Source: Priapulus caudatus (Eukaryota > Priapulida > Priapulimorpha > Priapulimorphida > Priapulidae). Taken from it: a stretch of 32,626 nucleotides of DNA. The position numbers and the translations under genes are program-made. Shown piece by piece: positions 21,095 to 30,913 of this stretch. The notes below the pieces were generated by a model. That model had not been told where the DNA came from, made no database searches, and saw only the letters and a list, made by a program, of their open reading frames with translations. The DNA lies in NCBI RefSeq assembly GCF_000485595.1, contig NW_014577394.1:39096-71721 (forward strand), in the 5' to 3' direction. How positions within the stretch are numbered: position 1 is the first letter of the stretch; each line of letters begins with the position of its first letter.

Positions 21095-21263
21095 CTATAA
21101 CAACAGTATAGCGACATCTGACGATCACGACACTGAGAGTTTAATCACTGTGTCAGAGAACGAAGGAGGCTAAGGAATATAGAAGCAGAAAGGGCAATAA
21201 TGGTGTCATTGACTTCCGGTGAATATCTGGATGCATCTGACAAAACCCCAACCGTACATCCTA

Positions 21264-21493
21264 CCCCGGGGTACTGCCGGAACGTACCCTGGGTACGGTC
21301 CGGTATACCGGAACGTACCCTGGTACTATCTAATATGCCGGACCGTACTTCGCCTACTCCACTAACGAGTCTAGGGAGTCGCCTACGCCTGCTCCCTAAC
21401 CCGAACCCTAACCCTAACACTAACCCTAACCCTAATCCTAACCCTAACCATATCAAATAGTTACCAGGGTACGTTCCGGCAGTACCCTGGGGG
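21264..21493. mobile_element. Terminal-inverted-repeat element containing telomere repeats
   Basis: Inverted repeats of about 29 bp, including a perfect 22-bp core (GTACTGCCGGAACGTACC plus CTGG), occupy 21264-21292 and 21464-21493. A further direct copy of CCGGAACGTACCCTGG is at about 21307, beside the palindrome TCCGGTATACCGGA. Inside, 21393-21449 is a run of CCCTAA units with a few variants. There is no coding capacity. Identity with the right copy (about 29545) ends exactly at the left edge. It may be a MITE that carries an interstitial telomeric tract. Confidence 0.7.
21393..21449 (-). repeat. Interstitial telomeric repeat (TTAGGG)n
   Basis: About nine CCCTAA units with substitutions (CCCGAA, CACTAA, CCTAAT). 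The TTAGGG type is typical of most metazoans other than insects and nematodes. Confidence 0.9.
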
Positions 21494-21540
21494 ACATAGA
21501 CCCTATGAGCGTCACTACTCACGTGTGTGTAAATCTAAGA

Positions 21541-22404
21541 CGAAAAGACATTCGATGAGGCAGAACCTGGTCTAGATCCCGATCAGTTCAACATAGACAG
21601 TGTCCACAGTGTTGATGGTATCAACAAGGCAGTCGCAGATCTCTCGACCCCATCAGGTCACGTGATTTCAGTCAAAGTTGACACTGGAGCTGAGGCCAAC
21701 GTATTGCCTGTAGCTATACAGCAATTTCTTGGCTGTAAACTACAGCAGTGTGAGGAACGACTGTACAGCTACTCTGGGCACCGACTGGAAACACTGGGTA
21801 CGTGTGTAATTTCATGTACACATAAGGAGATTACCTTACCAGTGAAGTTTTTAGTTGTTAAAACTTCATCACCCCCTGTTCTTGGTCTGATGTCATGCCT
21901 GGACTTCGGCCTCGTAAAACTTGTGCTGTCTGTCACCGAGCCATCCCGGACATCTACCGCACAGTTGGCATCTCCAGCAACACAGAAAGTACATCAGCAC
22001 GTTACGCCATCCTCCACACAGGCTGTAGTAGACCAGTTCAGTGATGTGTTTAAGGGAATTGGTTCGTTCGAGGGCTCTTTCGCCATCAACAAGGAAGTGT
22101 TCCCCGTGATCCACCCACCGCGCCGTATCCCTTTCTCGTGCCAAGAGAAAGTCAAGCAGGAGCTCGACCGCATGGTGGATATGAACATCATCGCCAAAGT
22201 CACTGAGCCCACCAAATGGGTAAACTCTATGGTAGTAGTCGAGAGAAAGTAAGGAGCTATTAGGATCTGCCTAGACCCTAAGGACCTCAATGCTGCCATT
22301 CGTCGTCCTCATTATCCTGCCAAGTCATTCGACGACATCGTTGGAAGATTAGCCGGTTCGCGCTACTTCTGTGTCCTTGATGCACGCTCAGGGTACTGGC
22401 CATT
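21541..22404 (+). pseudogene. pol: Retrotransposon pol: protease and start of reverse transcriptase
   Basis: It is open from about DEKTFDEAEPGL. The aspartic protease active site is VDTGAEANVLP (around 21677), followed by GHRLETLG and PPVLGLMSCLDFGL. RT starts at VFPVIHPPRRIPF, EKVKQELDRMVDMNIIAKV and KWVNSMVVVERK. An in-frame TAA (22250-22252) interrupts it, then the same frame resumes with IRICLDPKDLNAAIRRPHYP and FCVLDARSGYW, the first RT motifs. After about 22400 the sequence jumps to the end of RNase H: the palm motifs including the YxDD box and all of RNase H are deleted. Confidence 0.85.
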
Positions 22405-23310
22405 CCTGTACTGTACCTGTCGCTGACACGTTGTCTCGTCATCCTGTTGACCCGCCGTCTAAGGATGATATGGAGTCAGTCGCTCGGGTGCACTCTGTGT
22501 TTGAGTCCGTTCGCGTCACCCCACACAGACTTGACGAGATCAGGTCTGCCACAGAGCAAGACCAGGTCATGCGCATACTCGTGGACACAATAATCAACGG
22601 ATGGCCGGAGAATCGTGTGTCTTGCCCTAAAGATATACTGGATCACTGGAACCATAGGGACCAACTTTCTGTGATTGATGGTATCGTGTTCAAGTCTCAC
22701 AGAATTGTGATCCCAGAAAAGCTCCGATCATCTATGTTGGCATGTTTGCACACAGGCCACATGAGCATGGAGAAGTGCAAGCAGCGAGCAAAAGACACTG
22801 TATTCTGGCCATCTATTAACAAGGACATCGAGAATTGTGTTAGCCAGTGCTCAGTCTGCCAAGCACACAGGTCGTCACCTGCGCATGAGCGACTAATGAG
22901 TCATCCCATTCCCGATCACCCATGGCAGCGGATCGGCAGTGACATTTTCACTTTGAATAGTGAAGACTACCTTATCACGGTAGATTACCTCTCTAGATTT
23001 GTTGAGTTAGACAGATTGAGAGATACACGATCGTCAGCAGTATTACACAAGCTCAAGTCTCACTTTGCCCGTCACGGTATTCCAGATACCCTGATAACAG
23101 ACAATGGTCCACAGTTTTCATCAGTAGAGTTTGCTCGATTCACAGAAGCCTGGGGATTCGAGAATATCACTTCCAGCCCTGCATATCCTCGCTCGAACGG
23201 GTTGACAGAGAAAACTGTTCAAACGGTCAAACGAATACTGACCAAAGCCAAGGAAGACAAATCTGACCCCCTACCTTGGACTGTTAGAGCTACGAAACAC
23301 TCCTGTGGAT
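22405..23310 (+). pseudogene. pol: Retrotransposon pol: integrase core
   Basis: It begins VADTLSRHPV, the tail of the RT/RNase H module, then a linker and integrase. The zinc-binding HHCC part is HTGHMSMEKC...WPSINKDIENCVSQCSVCQ. The catalytic D,D(35)E triad is visible: D in GSDIF, D in ITDNGPQF, and E in SNGLTEKT with exactly 35 residues between the last two. Although pol as a whole is defective, this core is uninterrupted. The frame breaks near 23275-23310, where the downstream frame reads LLELRNTPVDDF. Confidence 0.88.
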
Positions 23311-23862
23311 GATTTTGCTTCACCCGCACAGTTACTGATGAGTCGTCGTTTAAGGTCCGTCATTCCAGTGGCTGAGGAGCGCTTCCTTCCACAAGCCATC
23401 AGCCCAGCATCAATCAGATCCACACGACAAAAGCAGCAAGCCAGTCAAAAGAAGTACCATGATCGCACCTCACAGCCAGCTAAGCCTCTTGTGATAGGAG
23501 AGAGAGTGCGTATGCACCTGAAGTCTTCCCCCAGTAAAGCAGCTGTCGTTATTGGCCACGCTAAAGAGCCTAGCTCGTACGTCATCCAGTCTGATGATGG
23601 TGGCGTTTATCGGCGCAATCGCTACAATCTACTGAGCTCTGGAGAGCCATATCAGCGCACCACCCAAGATTGTTACCCTGAAGACCCACCACAGCACCCA
23701 CCAGGCACTCCATCAGGGCCAAGCCTAGACGCAGCATCTTCACCCCATAAACAGTGCCCCGAATCACCATCACTACCAAATGTGAACTCTAGTAAAAATG
23801 ATAATATAAGCAGATCTAGATATGGTAGGGTGATCAAGCCCTGTGTTAGGCTTAACCTGTGA
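23311..23862 (+). pseudogene. pol: Retrotransposon integrase C-terminal part
   Basis: This continues the integrase one frame over after a one-base shift: NTPVDDFASPAQLLMSRRLR is the conserved TP...SPAQLLM segment after the catalytic core, followed by QKKYHDRTS and the GERVRMHL beta-barrel region. The tail is Pro/Ser-rich and ends RYGRVIKPCVRLNL, a GRV-IKP-x-RL ending common in gypsy integrases. The stop is at 23860-23862. Confidence 0.85.
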
Positions 23863-24024
23863 GTGTAGAATATAAGCCAAGTGAGCATATAATGATATAT
23901 AAAGATATATGTATGATTATGATAGGGACCAGTATACTGACATAGTAGGTTAAGTATAAAAAAGGTGTTTTATGTTATTAGCTCATCTGACATAGTCAGA
24001 TGCAGCTTGTAGAATCGCATGATT

Positions 24025-24051
24025 GTCCGTCCGTCCGTCCGTCCGTCCGTC
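24025..24051. repeat. (GTCC)n tetranucleotide run
   Basis: Nearly seven units of GTCC following AGCTCATCTGACATAGTCAGATG. The arrangement resembles the head of dispersed repeats seen in other invertebrates. Confidence 0.9.
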
Positions 24052-24153
24052 AACAGTTGGGCACAAATCTTAACCGCTCGATGTACGGTCACGATATTCG
24101 TCAAATCGGGGGGGATCGTCAAAACGAGTTGGGATGTTGAAGCTGGGGGTCAA

Positions 24154-24166
24154 AGGTCAAAGGTCA
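24154..24166 (+). promoter_or_regulatory. DR1-type nuclear receptor motif
   Basis: AGGTCA-A-AGGTCA is a perfect direct repeat with a one-base spacer, the consensus for HNF4 or RXR heterodimers. A third GGTCA precedes it. Function is not shown; it lies in repeat DNA. Confidence 0.4.
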
Positions 24167-24322
24167 AGAGGTGTAAAAGAAGGGGAACCTTCACTCGCTT
24201 AACTTAAGGTATAGGGAAGGAAATGCAGAGATTGCGGCCAAGTCAAATGGCTCAACCTAAGGCCTCGTGATAGTCGGTGTATAGCATCATGTGGAACAAG
24301 CAATAACACTGTGCCGAAATTG

Positions 24323-24335
24323 AGGTCACAGGTCA
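24323..24335 (+). promoter_or_regulatory. Second DR1-type motif
   Basis: AGGTCA-C-AGGTCA, also perfect, 157 bp after the first. Functional status is unknown. Confidence 0.4.
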
Positions 24336-25508
24336 GAGTAATGGGCACTAGGGCAAAGTTTTTAGACATTTTTCTGAGGACATGGTGCTGACGGAGCGAT
24401 CTGAAAACCTTTGTTTGTTTCAGCGGTGACGCTAGCATTTATGGCTTTATTGAAAGACCATGAAATTACCTTCTGCTGACATGGCGAAGAGTAAGTGTCG
24501 GATAAACCTTTTGACACTCAGAGAGGGTTTAAAGCATGGATTTGTTACTGTCTGTTAGAAAGAATTTGACTGCGCGGTTTGCTAGTAAATCTATACATGC
24601 GCTGGATGTATGAGGCTAACAATGTCAGCAGTGAAATTTCAAAGGCTTAATTTTGGTTGAAAGAAGGTTTATGCTCTCTTAAATCGTATTAAGTTTATGC
24701 ATGGCATTCTGTACTGTTCAGTATGTACATGTAATAAGCCACTGCAGTGCCAACTGCCAGTGCATGTGTGGTGCGTACTGTGTAGTTTTTGGCCTGCGTT
24801 AATTGGTTACAGTGCAGCTCTCTATGCAGCCGTAGGCCTGCCGTAGAAATTGGATGAGTGGCTTACCTATTCTGTCTTGCATAATAGTTGTTGATACTAC
24901 GTAGATGGAGTTCTTCCAGTTAATCTGAAGACACTTAAACGTACGCACCATCTCGTGCAACTTCATAACGATCCCAAGCGAAAAATACATTCCTTTAGAA
25001 GGTTCCGTGATACACCTAGTGGGCATTCCACTGTTCGGTTGTATCTGTAACGCACATTTGGGACTGAACAGAGTTTACTAGAATCCCACAACTCGAGCCA
25101 CAGAGTCACCGCAGTAGACGTTAGAAGTTGAGCGCTGTCGCTGCCGCGGCACTTGTATTATATATATATACTGTGAATTGGCCAGGGTACAGTTTGTTAT
25201 GCATTAACGTAACTACTGAAATATGGTCAGTACAGCAACTATTGAGAGCCATTGATGAATGCAATAACGTCATTCTAGTTTATAATGTATGATGTTAAAA
25301 AGGCACATGTTGGGCAAGACATAATCCATAGCAAATCTTAGTTTCTAAATAAATCTAAAGCTGTGATCTAAAGTTAAAATAGACTGATCGCACTGTCAGA
25401 CGCTGTTGTGGCATTTCAAGTCATCTTTATTAGGCAAGTTAATTTGCAGCGTTTTTGTTTATGTTCATGAAAGCGAAATACCTTGATGACTGACAAACTT
25501 TTCAGTTG

Positions 25509-25520
25509 TGTAAAGAGAGA
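25509..25520 (+). promoter_or_regulatory. Polypurine tract
   Basis: GTAAAGAGAGAG directly precedes the 3' LTR, as needed to prime plus-strand DNA synthesis. Confidence 0.6.
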
Positions 25521-25699
25521 GTAGTATATTTACGGATATATATGACACGCCCCAGATGGCGCAGCCACTGCACCACGGGGAGTGCCGTGACATTCGAATG
25601 TATGGCTTTCATAGTGAATTGAATAAACAGCTGTTGTACGGCTAGCCATATGTCTCTAAATTCGTGCTATGTATGAGTCGAGTCCAGCACGATACTACA
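25521..25699 (+). repeat. 3' LTR
   Basis: It matches the 5' LTR: GTAGTATATTTACGGATATATATGACACGCC at its start, TGAATTGAATAAACAGC in the middle, GATACTACA at its end. It is followed by GTTAG. Differences from the 5' LTR include several one-base indels, so they cannot be used to date insertion. Confidence 0.82.
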
Positions 25700-25767
25700 G
25701 TTAGGGCTATACTCTACCATAGTATCCGCAGTCTCTGGCAGCTGCTAGGTGTGAGTTACTTTTAATG

Positions 25768-25981
25768 CACCACCTTCTTGACCAGCCGGATCGAGCTGTG
25801 AGGACGACATTCTGAGCCGCCATGCTCGATCAGCCACTGACACAATCTGGACTAGCTCTGTCGACGCCACCACTAGCCCCCCTGTTGATGATGGTATGAC
25901 TGTCTGCGGGTGACAGCTGGTGTGCGCACACGCGCATGAAGCTTGGTGGCAGTCACCGTCCCAGCCCTCGGCCATCCTTTC
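25768..25981 (-). CDS. FASN: FASN ketoreductase nucleotide-binding exon (KR1), right copy, error-rich
   Basis: Pieces in different frames: AHQLSPAD, a YII-TGGL strand and Gly-rich stretch, then AQNVVLTARSG. These match the KR Rossmann start and the strand carrying the cofactor Arg. The order and flanks equal 8640-8908. The acceptor GGCTGCAG at about 25982 and donor AAG|GTGGTG are uncertain. It lies immediately beyond the gypsy 3' LTR, so the retrotransposon sits between KR1 and KR2. Confidence 0.6.
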
Positions 25982-26039
25982 TGCAGCCTACACAAGCGAG
26001 AAGTTAGACTGGCTACCATCTATGCTATGCACTTACGCT

Positions 26040-26885
26040 GCGGCACGCGACGCGACAGCACAGCTGTATGTCTAGCCACTCAGCGCACCGGCAACGCACG
26101 GCCACACAAGCATACAATACACGCACAGCACGTCGACGCACGCAAGCATAACATACACGGCACGCACTCACGTCAGACGCGCCACGCACGTGTCACAAGC
26201 GATAACATACACAGCACGCGCAGCGTTGCCACGCAGCTCACGAACGCGCACGCACACAAGCATACATATGCAACGCACGCACATGCACTGAAAAACACGC
26301 CCACGCACGCAAGCATACATACACGCACGCACGCACGTACGCTTTGTAATGTCTAGCACTCACTGGCAGCGCTACAGCACGCTTGTATGACTAGCATCAT
26401 GCACGCCACAGCATCGTTTGTATGTCTAAGCACTCCACGGCACGCACACACGCTTGTATGTCTAGGCAAGCTGCTACTCACTGCACGCACGTGTAATGTC
26501 TAGCACTCACGGCAGCACTGGTCTAGCAGCAGCACGCACACGCTTGTATGTCTAGCACTCACGCAGCGCACACAACGCTTGTATGTTAGCACTCGACGCA
26601 CGCAGACACACGTATGTTAGTCACTGCAACGCACGCACGCACAACGTTTGTATTCTACACGCCACGCACGCCGCCAGCACACACGATTGTATGCTAGCAC
26701 TCACATGCACGCACACACGCTTGTATGTCTACGCTACTCAACCGCAGGCACCACGAGACGCTTGTATTCTAGCACCAGCGCACGCACACACGCAGAGTCC
26801 ACTCGACAGACTTTGTATATCTAGCACGAGTCACGCTACAGCACACACGTTTGTATGTCTAGGCCACGCAACGCACGTCAGCACA
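26040..26885. repeat. Irregular CACGCACG/TTGTATGTCTAGCACT minisatellite, right copy
   Basis: The same repeat and intron as 9090-10235. The left part (26040-26340) has CAAGCATACATACACGCACG, the inverted sense of the TTGTATG...GCACG words that dominate the right part, so the array changes orientation near 26340. Confidence 0.82.
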
Positions 26886-26905
26886 CGAACCCCGCTAGCT
26901 TTTAC

Positions 26906-27282
26906 CTGTACAAGCACCTTGCCGATGTGCTTGCCTTGTGCCCTATGAAGTCGGAACGCGCTCTCCACGTGGTCGCTACGGCCGAACACCGTCGCCTTCA
27001 GGGGCGCACTGCTCCGCTCGCGGATGCGCTCGACCACCGACAGGTGCGCACGCGCATCCAGTCGTCATGTCCGGGATCGACAGAGGCGTCTAGGAGGATG
27101 GCCGTGAAAGGGGCGACGTTACGTAGAAAGACCTGCCCATGCGGCTAGCGGCGTGTTGCTCGACAGGTCGTAGCTTTGGCCGATCTCAAAGGAAGGCGGG
27201 CATGTTGCGCGACGGAGAACGCACGCTCGCCTGTAGGCTTGTCATGTCTGCCAGCGAGTTGAGGTCAGCAACGTTCAGCAAC
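26906..27282 (-). CDS. FASN: FASN enoyl reductase exon ER3, right copy, error-rich
   Basis: Near the donor the frame reads ERSSAPLKATVFGRSDHVESA, then FRLHRAQGKHIGKVLVQ before CAG|GTAAAA, the conserved end of the FASN ER domain. Upstream, LASVR/LEIGK-type sequence is recognisable by alignment to 19375-19544 but broken by indels. The acceptor near 27283 is blurred. It is the best copy for the last 60 codons of ER. Confidence 0.75.
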
Positions 27283-27434
27283 CTGGGCAAAGAACAGCGG
27301 AGGGCGTCGGTGCATTTCGATACTGTTTAAATTTGTCTTTAGTTATTGAGTTTATTTAGTTATTTGATTATAAATTATTCATAGTTTATATTATTTATTT
27401 TGTTACATTTATTCCGTTTGTTTATCAATGCATA

Positions 27435-27817
27435 TTTGTAACTGCGAAAGTGATCGACTTCCGGGTTCATCGTATGAATCGACAGCGTAGAAGGTAGCAG
27501 CGTGTAGTCGTGTGATAACTAGTAGAGAGATGATCCGTCGTAAGCAGGTTGTTATTGAAGTATGACTTTATTATAACTACGATTCGATCATACAACATAT
27601 ATACATACACTACGGCAACCAACGTCACGGTCGCCGTCATTTCTGTTTCCGTCGCTATATTCTTGTAGTAACCCCTCTTGGTAGGGTCCGTCCGTAACTC
27701 GTGTGCTTGACTTCGCGTCTCGGCCCGAGCGTCTATTTATAGCGCTTGCTTAAAAAGCGTCCGGACGCCCACAATGCCAACCAGTTTCTCGCTCGCAGCC
27801 TTCTACTATTAGTGACA
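27435..27817 (-). mobile_element. Solo LTR in the ER2-ER3 intron, right copy
   Basis: Counterpart of 19685-20038 with extra one-base insertions: TGTCACTAATAG start, TATAAATAGACGC, and a polyadenylation signal on the minus strand. Flanking intron sequence agrees on both sides with the inner block. Confidence 0.6.
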
Positions 27818-28618
27818 TATTAACGCGCATTGTCTGTATCATTAGGGTGCGCGTAGTGCTACGTATATATATAGAGCATACGTCCAGGATGTTATTACGC
27901 AAAACAACAATAACTATCCCCACCAGGGTTAGAAGTATAGACGCAAGCCCTAATTAGCCGCAGTCCTAGCATACAACACATAACATCAGCAAACTCATGT
28001 ACCTAATATAGAAATAATAGGCCAGAGCATAGACAGATAACTACAAAGAAACCGCCGGGTGTGTGGCATGAATCTTATCTGCATTTGCTTTGATATTATC
28101 AGTGCTATATCACAGACGCCAATGTAGCTTAATATTGATAAAAGCTTTTAGCTCGCTGTAGCAGTAATGGATAACTGTCAAGTATAGGAATACCACAAAA
28201 CTATAACAAGTAACTACACTTTAAAAAAATATTACATTGTAGTTCTATCCATCATAGTGGTGGACACATACGCGCAAACGTTTGGCGTTGCCTGCCAATG
28301 ACCGGATAGCAAGATATATATACCGGATACTAACTCTAGTATCTATAACATAATATCTATAGCTATCTATAGTGTATTATAATAATGTCATTATGACATG
28401 TAACGTATAAACGGCGACCATGTCAATAAGTTTTAGCTAACGACGGGATTTTTCAAATATGGCAGCATAACGTGGAGTTTAAGCCGCTACAGGTAGATCA
28501 TATGTCTTGATAGATAAAGAACTTCCTCCCGACGCACAAACCCTAATCCATCCTCTACTCGCCCACTCATCTACATAACATAAGTGTGAGCGAGAGAGTG
28601 TGAGTGAACTCTGTTACG
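27818..28618 (-). other. FASN intron, right copy
   Basis: AT-rich and gene-free. 28060-28330 matches the left-copy intron at about 10860-11130; 28268-28618 matches 20050-20386. 27830-28260 is missing from the inner block. Confidence 0.6.
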
Positions 28619-28847
28619 CCTTTCCCTTGGTGCGATCAGGATCTCCTGCGTCGAAGGCTAGCGTCGCGTGAGTTCTCGAAGTGTTTGTCCTGGCAGCTTG
28701 GTGGGAATTGTACTCAGATAGTTCCCTCCTTCTCGTGGGCGAACGCGACGGTTTGTAAACACCTCGCATCCACTGGTGCAGCGCCACCGAAGAATGGCGG
28801 CGCCTGCCAGCCCACACCCCACTGGCCAAGACTGTATCCGCAGCACC
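28619..28847 (-). CDS. FASN: FASN enoyl reductase NADPH-binding exon (ER2), right copy, error-rich
   Basis: It aligns throughout with the intact exon at 20387-20595 (GTTTGTAAACACCTCGCATCCA, ACCCTGTGGTAGCAGGGTA) but carries roughly twenty extra bases and several losses, scrambling [10 protein letters not shown]. Such a density of single-base changes in a conserved exon points to raw long-read error. Confidence 0.7.
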
Positions 28848-29115
28848 CTGTGGTAGCAGGGTAGCAATTAGCAGCAGCACCCATCTAAACTATCTCGCAG
28901 TGAGCTACATCTATAAATCCTGCTGATGTAGCACGATCTAGTGATAACTCGCTGATAATCAGTTCATCTGATATGTAACTTAATGTAGATGATGCAGTCA
29001 CCTATTAAAACAGACTGGTTATCACCATCTTATATTCTAGTAAATTGACCAGCTATTAGAGTTGAGAAATGAATTTCCTGCACTTCCACACCTATTATCC
29101 CATCAGGATGCATAC

Positions 29116-29363
29116 GCGTTCTCTCCTTTTCTCAGCCTGCCCCTTAACTATAAAGGGCATAGTAGGCTGTCGCCGTAGACCACAGCCGGTAGCGCTTCTC
29201 GTCAGTGTCCACAGACTCAGGCACAGGCACGTGAATTTAAATATCAGCGTCGACGGTCGTACGCCAGACTTTAAGCTGGCAAGCATATCCCATATCCGTC
29301 TCTTCCATCGCTGCGTGACCAAGAACTTGCCATCCGAGATACTTCATGCAGCGCCATGTAGCG
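29116..29363 (-). CDS. FASN: FASN enoyl reductase exon ER1, right copy, error-rich
   Basis: Counterpart of 20854-21094; the words TGAATTT, ATATCAGCGTCGACGGTCGT and CATGCAGCGCCATGT are shared. Many indels break the frame. The acceptor TTATAG and donor CGC|GTATGC positions are kept. Its upstream neighbour in gene order is the exon at 29752-29972, with matching phase (AIQ-R-NMALHD). Confidence 0.68.
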
Positions 29364-29544
29364 CTATAACATACAGTATTAGCGAACATCTGCACGATCA
29401 CGAGCACTAGAGTTATCACTGTGTCAGAGAACGAAGGAGGCTAAGGAATATAGAAGCAGAGAGGCAGGACAATAATGGTGTCATCTTGACTTCCGGTGAA
29501 TAGCTCTGGATGCGCATGTTTCTGACAAACCGCCCAACCGTAGC

Positions 29545-29690
29545 ATCCTCCCTCCTTCTCCTCCTGCCTCCTCCTCCTCCTCCTCTCTCCTCCTCCTCCT
29601 CTTCCTTCCATGCCTCCTCTCCTCGCTCCTCCTCCCCTCCTTCTAATCTGCCGTGCTTCCCTCCCTCTTCTTCTAACTCTTGCTCAAAAT
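29545..29690. repeat. Pyrimidine-rich TCC tract
   Basis: CTCCTCCTC runs with interspersed CTTCC. It starts exactly where similarity between the right and inner FASN copies ends. Confidence 0.85.
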
Positions 29691-29751
29691 TTTAATTGCG
29701 CCCACTAGTAACCAACACATATAATAAACCTGTGAAGGTTTGATGACGTAC

Positions 29752-29972
29752 GCTGAATGGCATCCGGGGCAGCTTACCAAAGTTTGCCAGCATGCACATC
29801 TCTGAAGTTGAGCGAGGCCGTAGCTCACAGACCAGCACAGCTCCTTGTCTTGTCGTCATCACGACCCCAGTGCTTGAGTGGAGACTCGAACCAGCGCAGG
29901 CTGAGAGTCGCTCACGGGTCGCCAGCGTTCATCGTAGCGTACGTGCCCGGACATCTTTGGGTCCAATTCCCA
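29752..29972 (-). CDS. FASN: FASN exon at the start of the enoyl reductase, frame-broken
   Basis: In one frame it reads YATMNAGDP, LSLRWFESPLKHWGRDDDKT and ASLNFRDV...PDAIQ, matching the FASN segment with SIRW and YYASLNFRD at the start of ER. In-frame TGA and TAA codons and slips occur near GDP, before ASLNFRD, and after GKLW. The acceptor TTTGCAG|TG and donor CAGC|GTACGT are canonical; the donor leaves one base that joins to ER1. Without an undamaged second copy I cannot tell errors from real mutations. Confidence 0.75.
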
Positions 29973-30203
29973 CTGCAAACATGTGTTTGGAACGGTATTT
30001 GATACAGTATTGACAACACATACGGGTGGACACAGCATGATCTGCGCATATCCATTATAATCTTCACGCTCACCCGTATAAAAGCGATATGGCAAAGTGA
30101 AACATGAGTGTGAATCTTGAAATGACTCTCACTTGTATCCATTACCAGCAGTTAATGGTCGCGACGTTTTAAATCCTGCCTGTATATAAGCCGGGTCATC
30201 AAC

Positions 30204-30383
30204 CTTGGTTGAAGGGCAGGTGACGAATGACCGTCCACAGTCCCTCCTGATACGTCATGACCAAGTCTCTCCTCACATCTCCATCCGCACCTCTTGCCTA
30301 CCAACCTCCAGCATGCCCTTCCTCATGCTAACCAAGCACCTATATGAAACTAGCAGTTGTATTCTGGATATCGAGTACATGGA
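30204..30383 (-). CDS. FASN: FASN linker exon between pseudo-methyltransferase and ER
   Basis: The second half reads RDLVMTYQEGLWTVIRHLPFNQ up to AAG|GTTGAT, matching the FASN stretch GDLVMNVYRDGAWGAFRH at the core before ER. The first half is in another frame (EVGRQEVRMEM before a TGA), so at least one frame slip occurs near 30275. The acceptor ATCTGCAG|T at 30385-30384 is my best choice. A further exon is expected between this and 30914; plus 30608-30713 might hold it (minus-strand GIVEMRQLFNKG), but support is weak. Confidence 0.7.
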
Positions 30384-30913
30384 CTGCAGATGGTAAAGCA
30401 AAACATTTTAACTTAGATTAATAATGTTATTAGGATATTTATTATAGTGAATGCATTGCGTGCATGCATGTAAATTATTCTTGTTTTGGTGTTAATAGTG
30501 TTTAGGAATATAGGCTTACTTCTTGACCTATGCTGTAGAACACACACAAGGAAGTTAAATTGATAACAATTAAACAATACATATAAAGTTTTGCACGCTA
30601 ATTCGTCCCACGCTGGCTCCCTTTGTTAAACAGTTGACGCATTTCTACAATGCCAACTTTGCACGCTCGTTAGTCTGTTAGGGCAGATACGGGAGCCTGA
30701 TTCTCCAACCTGCTACAAAACAACGCACATGTAGGTTGATTTACGAACCTTTAATTTGTTTAATAATACACAATTATCTTGTACTTGCCTAACAATCCCT
30801 AAAGCTAACTAAATTAACACAATTCAAATGATAACACCGTAAAATTCTGTGCCAAATAAAATTTTTTTTTTTGGTTTTTTGGTCAACACACATGGAATAC
30901 GACGCTCCCATAC

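Larger units (their letters stand above)
23863..25508 (+). other. Non-coding 3' region of the gypsy element
   Basis: 1.6 kb separates integrase from the 3' LTR. It contains a CCGT tetranucleotide run, a SINE-like repeat with paired AGGTCA motifs (24025-24340) and otherwise no recognisable genes. This is long for an element of this kind and may include secondary insertions. Confidence 0.55.
16733..25699 (+). mobile_element. Ty3/gypsy LTR retrotransposon in a FASN intron, internally interrupted
   Basis: The element has TSD GTTAG on both sides (16728-16732, 25700-25704), a 5' LTR, a tRNA-type primer site, gag, protease, partial RT, integrase, a purine-rich tract and a 3' LTR, all on the plus strand and so antisense to FASN. 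The orthologous left-copy intron has the empty site at 8560-8564. Between gag (ends about 17780) and pol (starts about 21541) lies 3.8 kb of foreign DNA with FASN exons. Pol lacks most of RT and all of RNase H and has stops and frameshifts, so it is not autonomous. Confidence 0.85.

Noticed and set aside
21145-21522. Minus-strand frame with Gly-Leu repeats
   Set aside because: It is a translation of the telomere repeats.
29870-29960. tRNA-like B box (GGTTCGAGTCTCC on the minus strand)
   Set aside because: The T-arm does not pair, and the sequence is explained as FASN coding (LRWFESP).
30608-30713. Extra FASN exon (minus-strand GIVEMRQLFNKGSQRG)
   Set aside because: It is in the expected position but the similarity is short and no convincing splice pair was found; mentioned only under the neighbouring exon.
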